Shown here: piece by piece, positions 52,082 to 55,013 of the stretch
How positions within the stretch are numbered: the stretch's first letter is position 1
Layout of the letters: each line of letters begins with the position of its first letter
Assembly: GCA_029555025.1 (NCBI GenBank)
Contig: JAKPTZ010000002.1
Location: forward strand, 1-55,013
Source: Deltaproteobacteria bacterium
Lineage (GTDB): Bacteria; Myxococcota_A; UBA9042; DTJE01
Length of the DNA: 55,013 nucleotides
Direction of reading: 5' to 3'
Position numbers and translations under genes: made by a program
Notes under the pieces: model-generated
Databases searched by the model: none
What the model saw: only the letters and a program-made list of their open reading frames with translations
What the model was told of the DNA's origin: nothing

Positions 52082-52567
52082 ATGGGAAAAGCTCGAGATC
52101 CCCAGGGGCCGGTTTATCCCGGCTCGTCGAGACCCGTTCAGTCGAGAGCCGCTGATTCGCCTGCTGTTTCTGGCCAGATCAGCGTTTTATCCCACCAGGG
52201 CCCGCTGCCGGTGCCCGATCAGCTTGAGGCGTATGACAGACTGATTCCAAATGGCGCCGACAGAATCATGGCGATGGCAGAGAAGCAGATACAACATCGT
52301 ATCGACATGGAACGCATGATCATCGCCAGTCAACAGAAGCAGAGTGCCCGCGGACAAGCTTTCGGTCTGGCCATAGGTGTTCTGGGGATCGCGTCCGGCA
52401 CCTTGCTGGGCATGTTCGGTCGGGAATTGGTAGGGGGCCTTGTGGCCGGCTCGACCGTTGTCACGCTGGTTTCCGTGTTCGTTCTTGGTCGCCGTATCCA
52501 GCGTCGTCAGTTGGATTCAAATCGTTATGCCATCGCAAAGGATGCTGATGCCGGGCGGTGTTCTTAG
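52082..52567 (+). CDS. DUF2335 membrane protein
   Basis: A 161-residue predicted inner-membrane protein of the DUF2335 family. The signature is GPLPVPDQLEAYDRLIPNGA followed by DRIMAMAEKQIQHRIDME, then GQAFGLAIGVLGIASGTLLG and a second helix GGLVAGSTVVTLVSVFVLG ending in RRIQRRQ. The long charged helix before the membrane part is probably cytoplasmic. GAGGTG lies before the ATG. The function of the family is unknown; members are common in prophages and genomic islands, in keeping with this region. Confidence 0.83.
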   Translation: MGKARDPQGPVYPGSSRPVQSRAADSPAVSGQISVLSHQGPLPVPDQLEAYDRLIPNGADRIMAMAEKQIQHRIDMERMIIASQQKQSARGQAFGLAIGVLGIASGTLLGMFGRELVGGLVAGSTVVTLVSVFVLGRRIQRRQLDSNRYAIAKDADAGRCS

Positions 52568-52739
52568 GTCGAAATGGTCTTTTTTCCCCGAACCCGGCCA
52601 CAGCACCAGAACGTCCCACCTTTTCCATGACATCACCAGTTGTTCAACCGTGCCCGTGTATCGGTGGGGATCGGCGCGTGTTTCATGGGTGCGAAAGATG
52701 TGACTTGGTTACAATATGCCGCCAGCGGAGGGTCTGAAG

Positions 52740-54116
52740 ATGAAGACAGGACGGAATGATCCCTGCCCATGCGGCAGCGGCAGGAAATTCAAGCATTGTT
52801 GCCTTGCAGGGTCATCCAGGCCTGAAACGGACTCCCCACCGCAGGCAGATGATGTCCTGTCGATAGAGAGCCAGCAGTATTGCGGGCTGGTCGAAAAGCT
52901 GGTGGACTTCATGGATCGCCCGGGCAACAGGCAGGACCTTAAAAAGGCCCTGATGGACTTTCTGCCGGATCCACCATACAGCGAACTCGAGCTGGACTGG
53001 GCCGGGCAGGTGTTTCATCTCTGGTATATGCACTTCCGGCCGGATAAGAATTTTGAAACCCTGAACGAGCGTTTCCTGCGCACCCACCGACACTCGCTGT
53101 CGCCCGCAGAGCGCGCCTTCCTGGACGAGATGGGCCGGGAGCGGTTCCGGCTGATGGAGGTTCGGGAAGTGCGTCCATCGGTCGGTCTGACGCTGACGGA
53201 TCTGCACTCCGGGGAAGCATTTGAAGTCCGCGAGCGCAGCGCATCGCAAAGCCTGGTTCCGTGGGACATCATTCTGACCAGGTTGCGCCGATTTTCGACA
53301 CACAACGAGTTGGACATGGCGGTTCCGCTGGTAAGAGGGGCCAAGATGCCGATGTTGAATCTTCTTGCCGAAATCCTTCAGACGGCCCCACCGGATGTCC
53401 CCGATGCGGCGATTCAGTATCTGATGACATTCGGGATGGCGTATGTCTTTTCGTATGTCGTCATGCTCAATCGGCAGGCATCCATGCCCCCTGAAATGCG
53501 CAACTCGGATGGCGACGAACTTGTGATTTGTACCGCCCGTTACTCGGTTATGGATATCGATGCGGTCAGGGATGTCTTTTGCAGGCACAGAAGCTTCAGG
53601 GGGAACGACAGCGGCGATGGATTTGTCTGGATTTCCGGTTCGCGCAAGATGCCGGGAGGGCGCACAGACAGGGTCAGCCTGGGAACTGTCCAATTTGATG
53701 GTCGGGATCTGATTCTGGAAACCAATTCGGAACCGCGGCTGAAAAAAGGCAAAGCTTTGCTTGAAAAGGTTGCCGGCGAGTGGATCACGCACAGGGGCGA
53801 TTCGTTCGAGGACTTTGATCAGATTATGGCTTCCGCCCAAATGGCCAAGAGTCAGAACACGGAACCAGAGATCCCGCCGGAAGTGGAAACGCAGATTCTG
53901 GCGCAGTTCTTCGAGCAGTACTATCTGGAACAATGGCCCAACGCCCCGGTACCGGCATTGAATGGGCTGACACCAATTCAGGCCGCCGCCGACCCCCGCT
54001 GGAAGAATCAGGTGGTGGAACTGGTCAAGGGCATCGAAAACGGCATGGCCCGCGACCCGAAGGCAAACTTCGACATCAATCGGCTTTGGAATCTGCTTCG
54101 ACTGGAACGAAGCTGA
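52740..54116 (+). CDS. SEC-C motif protein
   Basis: A 458-residue protein. The ATG at 52740 has GGAGGG seven bases upstream, which decides against an ATG 24 bases earlier. Right at the N-terminus is a SEC-C zinc motif, NDPCPCGSGRKFKHCC (Cys9, Cys11, Cys20 and Cys21), as at the end of SecA. The rest is mixed alpha/beta with no family I can name. The last 60 residues (PALNGLTPIQAAADPRWKNQ) match a short C-terminal segment found in other SEC-C proteins and resemble DUF2384-type domains. Its 3' end overlaps the broken AbiEii frame on the other strand by about 109 bases. Confidence 0.78.
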   Translation: MKTGRNDPCPCGSGRKFKHCCLAGSSRPETDSPPQADDVLSIESQQYCGLVEKLVDFMDRPGNRQDLKKALMDFLPDPPYSELELDWAGQVFHLWYMHFRPDKNFETLNERFLRTHRHSLSPAERAFLDEMGRERFRLMEVREVRPSVGLTLTDLHSGEAFEVRERSASQSLVPWDIILTRLRRFSTHNELDMAVPLVRGAKMPMLNLLAEILQTAPPDVPDAAIQYLMTFGMAYVFSYVVMLNRQASMPPEMRNSDGDELVICTARYSVMDIDAVRDVFCRHRSFRGNDSGDGFVWISGSRKMPGGRTDRVSLGTVQFDGRDLILETNSEPRLKKGKALLEKVAGEWITHRGDSFEDFDQIMASAQMAKSQNTEPEIPPEVETQILAQFFEQYYLEQWPNAPVPALNGLTPIQAAADPRWKNQVVELVKGIENGMARDPKANFDINRLWNLLRLERS

Positions 54117-54409
54117 CGAACGTGCGCCCCGACGATATCAACTTCTGGCAGCCCAGTGGCCGCCCGCCAGTCCAGTATCAGGTCGATATCTTCGGAAAAT
54201 CGTTCAATCAGCTTGTACGCCTTTGAAAGCGATGTACCGCCCTTGAACAGAAGTCGCTTCGACAGGCCTGCATTTCCAAATATCCTTCCAAGGATCCAGC
54301 ACACCCAAAAGTCTTTTTCAATGGTCGCTGGAGACATCTGTTTCAGTCTGGAAGCTTCGATGAATATGTCAGCCCGCTGGTGGTCCGGAAGCAACGCGAT
54401 CCTGTCCAT
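54008..54409 (-). pseudogene. AbiEii-type nucleotidyltransferase toxin, 3' truncated
   Basis: The start at 54409 gives MDRIALLPDHQRADIFIEAS, then MSPATIEKDFWVCWIL, LLFKGGTSLSKAYKLIERFS and EDIDLILDW. GGTSLSK and SEDIDL are the nucleotide-binding and metal-binding motifs of AbiEii/type IV toxins. After about 85 recognisable residues the frame runs on into the antisense of the SEC-C gene and stops at 54008, giving a tail of Arg/Ser-rich residues that does not look like the family, whose members are usually 250 residues or longer. The gene therefore seems to have lost its 3' part at a junction near 54120-54190. It overlaps the antitoxin gene by 41 bases. Confidence 0.75.
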
Positions 54410-55013
54410 TGTTGTCACCGCTGCAGATGGATGCGATTGCGATCCGGACCCAGCCAGTGACCGATATGGTATCGGTGGCGACCTTGTGACGGAGTTCCGG
54501 TGCAAGCCACCGCTTTATCGCAGCCAGCGCGACCGGTGTTGCATGAGTTTCGCCAAGGGCCTTCAGCGCCTGCACGATCAGCGCGCTTTCGCGAAGCCTG
54601 AATCCAGCATCCTTCATGGCAACATGCCTGAATTGAATCGTTTGCCCGTCGATGATAAAGGCGCGCGATGGTCCGCTTGACAGGTAGATCAGCCGCCCAG
54701 GAACCTGTGTTGTCAGTCCAAGCATGTTAAGTGCAGTTTCGCCGTCCGTCATGATTCGCCACGCGAACTTGCGGGCGATGGCGGCCGCGACAACTTCCGG
54801 ATCCGGTGAAACCGCCCGTCCAAGGAGGCTGCTGAACCGGGGCAGGGTGTAAAGCCCGCAGCCAATTCGTTTGATGGTCCCGGCTGCTGCCATGCGGTGC
54901 AGAGTCGTGTCGATGGCCGACCTGGTCCCAAGCAAACAGAAGTCCTTTGCAAAGAACACACAACCGGCGCCCTTCGCCCGAACCCTTCTTACTATCTGAT
55001 GTTCAAGGCTTTC
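54369..55013 (-). CDS. AbiEi/DUF6088-type antitoxin (5' end outside window)
   Basis: The frame is open to the window edge, so the start is not seen. At least 214 residues are present. The N-terminal winged-helix pattern is clear: SLEHQIVRRVRAKGAGCVFF, KDFCLLGTRSAIDTTLHRMA, then IKRIGCGLYTLP. The middle has IMTDGETALNMLGLTTQVPG and IYLSSGPSRAF. In type IV systems this protein represses the operon and counters the AbiEii toxin, which is encoded next with a 41-base overlap, the usual order. Because the toxin gene is truncated, the antitoxin may now be an orphan. Confidence 0.82.
   Translation of the reverse strand, partial: ESLEHQIVRRVRAKGAGCVFFAKDFCLLGTRSAIDTTLHRMAAAGTIKRIGCGLYTLPRFSSLLGRAVSPDPEVVAAAIARKFAWRIMTDGETALNMLGLTTQVPGRLIYLSSGPSRAFIIDGQTIQFRHVAMKDAGFRLRESALIVQALKALGETHATPVALAAIKRWLAPELRHKVATDTISVTGWVRIAIASICSGDNNGQDRVASGPPAG

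Noticed and set aside
52568-52739. Possible small gene between the DUF2335 and SEC-C genes
   Set aside because: No frame with a ribosome site or plausible protein; treated as a spacer that holds the SEC-C ribosome site.

Overview
This is a GC-rich stretch of a Gram-negative bacterial chromosome. Its gene style points to the Myxococcota or a related deltaproteobacterial lineage, probably uncultured. The evidence is many lipoproteins with long Asp/Val/Pro linkers and Cys-rich repeats, SUMF1-fold proteins, a eukaryotic-type Ser/Thr kinase, and one protein (19480-21729) ending in a MYXO-CTERM-like anchor (GGGC, membrane helix, RRRR). The lineage is inferred from these features, not from a marker gene. 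I found no rRNA, tRNA or CRISPR array.

Layout. 1-163 is the end of a transporter gene. 323-2906 holds two paralogous Cys-rich lipoproteins; the second is shortened next to a Phd/RelE toxin-antitoxin pair (2966-3569) that has a clear palindromic operator. 3761-13271 is mainly housekeeping: a cysteine synthase, an apparently inactive GH5 protein, nadA, a PHA-system-like small protein, lysine 2,3-aminomutase, a CBM9-like lipoprotein, mazG and murJ. 13268-26185 holds secreted and lipid-anchored proteins: SUMF1, metallophosphoesterase, a 700-residue unknown, a DUF4091 protein and a 1321-residue amidohydrolase lipoprotein. In its middle is cysK followed by an IscR-like Rrf2 regulator. REP-like palindromes lie between these genes.

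26186-41486 is a run of same-strand genes. After a zinc phospholipase C-like protein and a radical SAM protein comes a tight cluster: a VWA protein whose frame is cut by an in-frame TAG, a MacB-type ABC ATPase-permease, a membrane-anchored coiled-coil protein, a small SUMF1 lipoprotein, a Ser/Thr kinase with a PEGA end, a membrane FHA protein, a secreted caspase-SUMF1 protein and a DUF4384 lipoprotein. I read this as one envelope system joining a cytoplasmic kinase/FHA pair to an extracytoplasmic caspase-like protease. I do not recognise it as a described system.

41489-46437 runs on the minus strand: a TPR protein with a zincin-like domain lacking HExxH, an HD phosphohydrolase, and a pyrR-pyrB-pyrC' operon in the Pseudomonas order whose PyrC' has lost zinc ligands. 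The non-coding 46438-47004 holds the pyr promoter, a REP palindrome, a 156-bp nested inverted-repeat element able to fold into a three-way junction, and three AT-rich palindromes 32-33 bp apart.

47005-55013 looks like an accessory island: two AAA_14/DUF4143 ATPases with similar AT-rich palindromic upstream regions, a TcmP/DUF5131 (three-Cys-motif) pair, a DUF2335 membrane protein, a SEC-C protein, and an AbiE-type toxin-antitoxin pair whose toxin gene is cut short.
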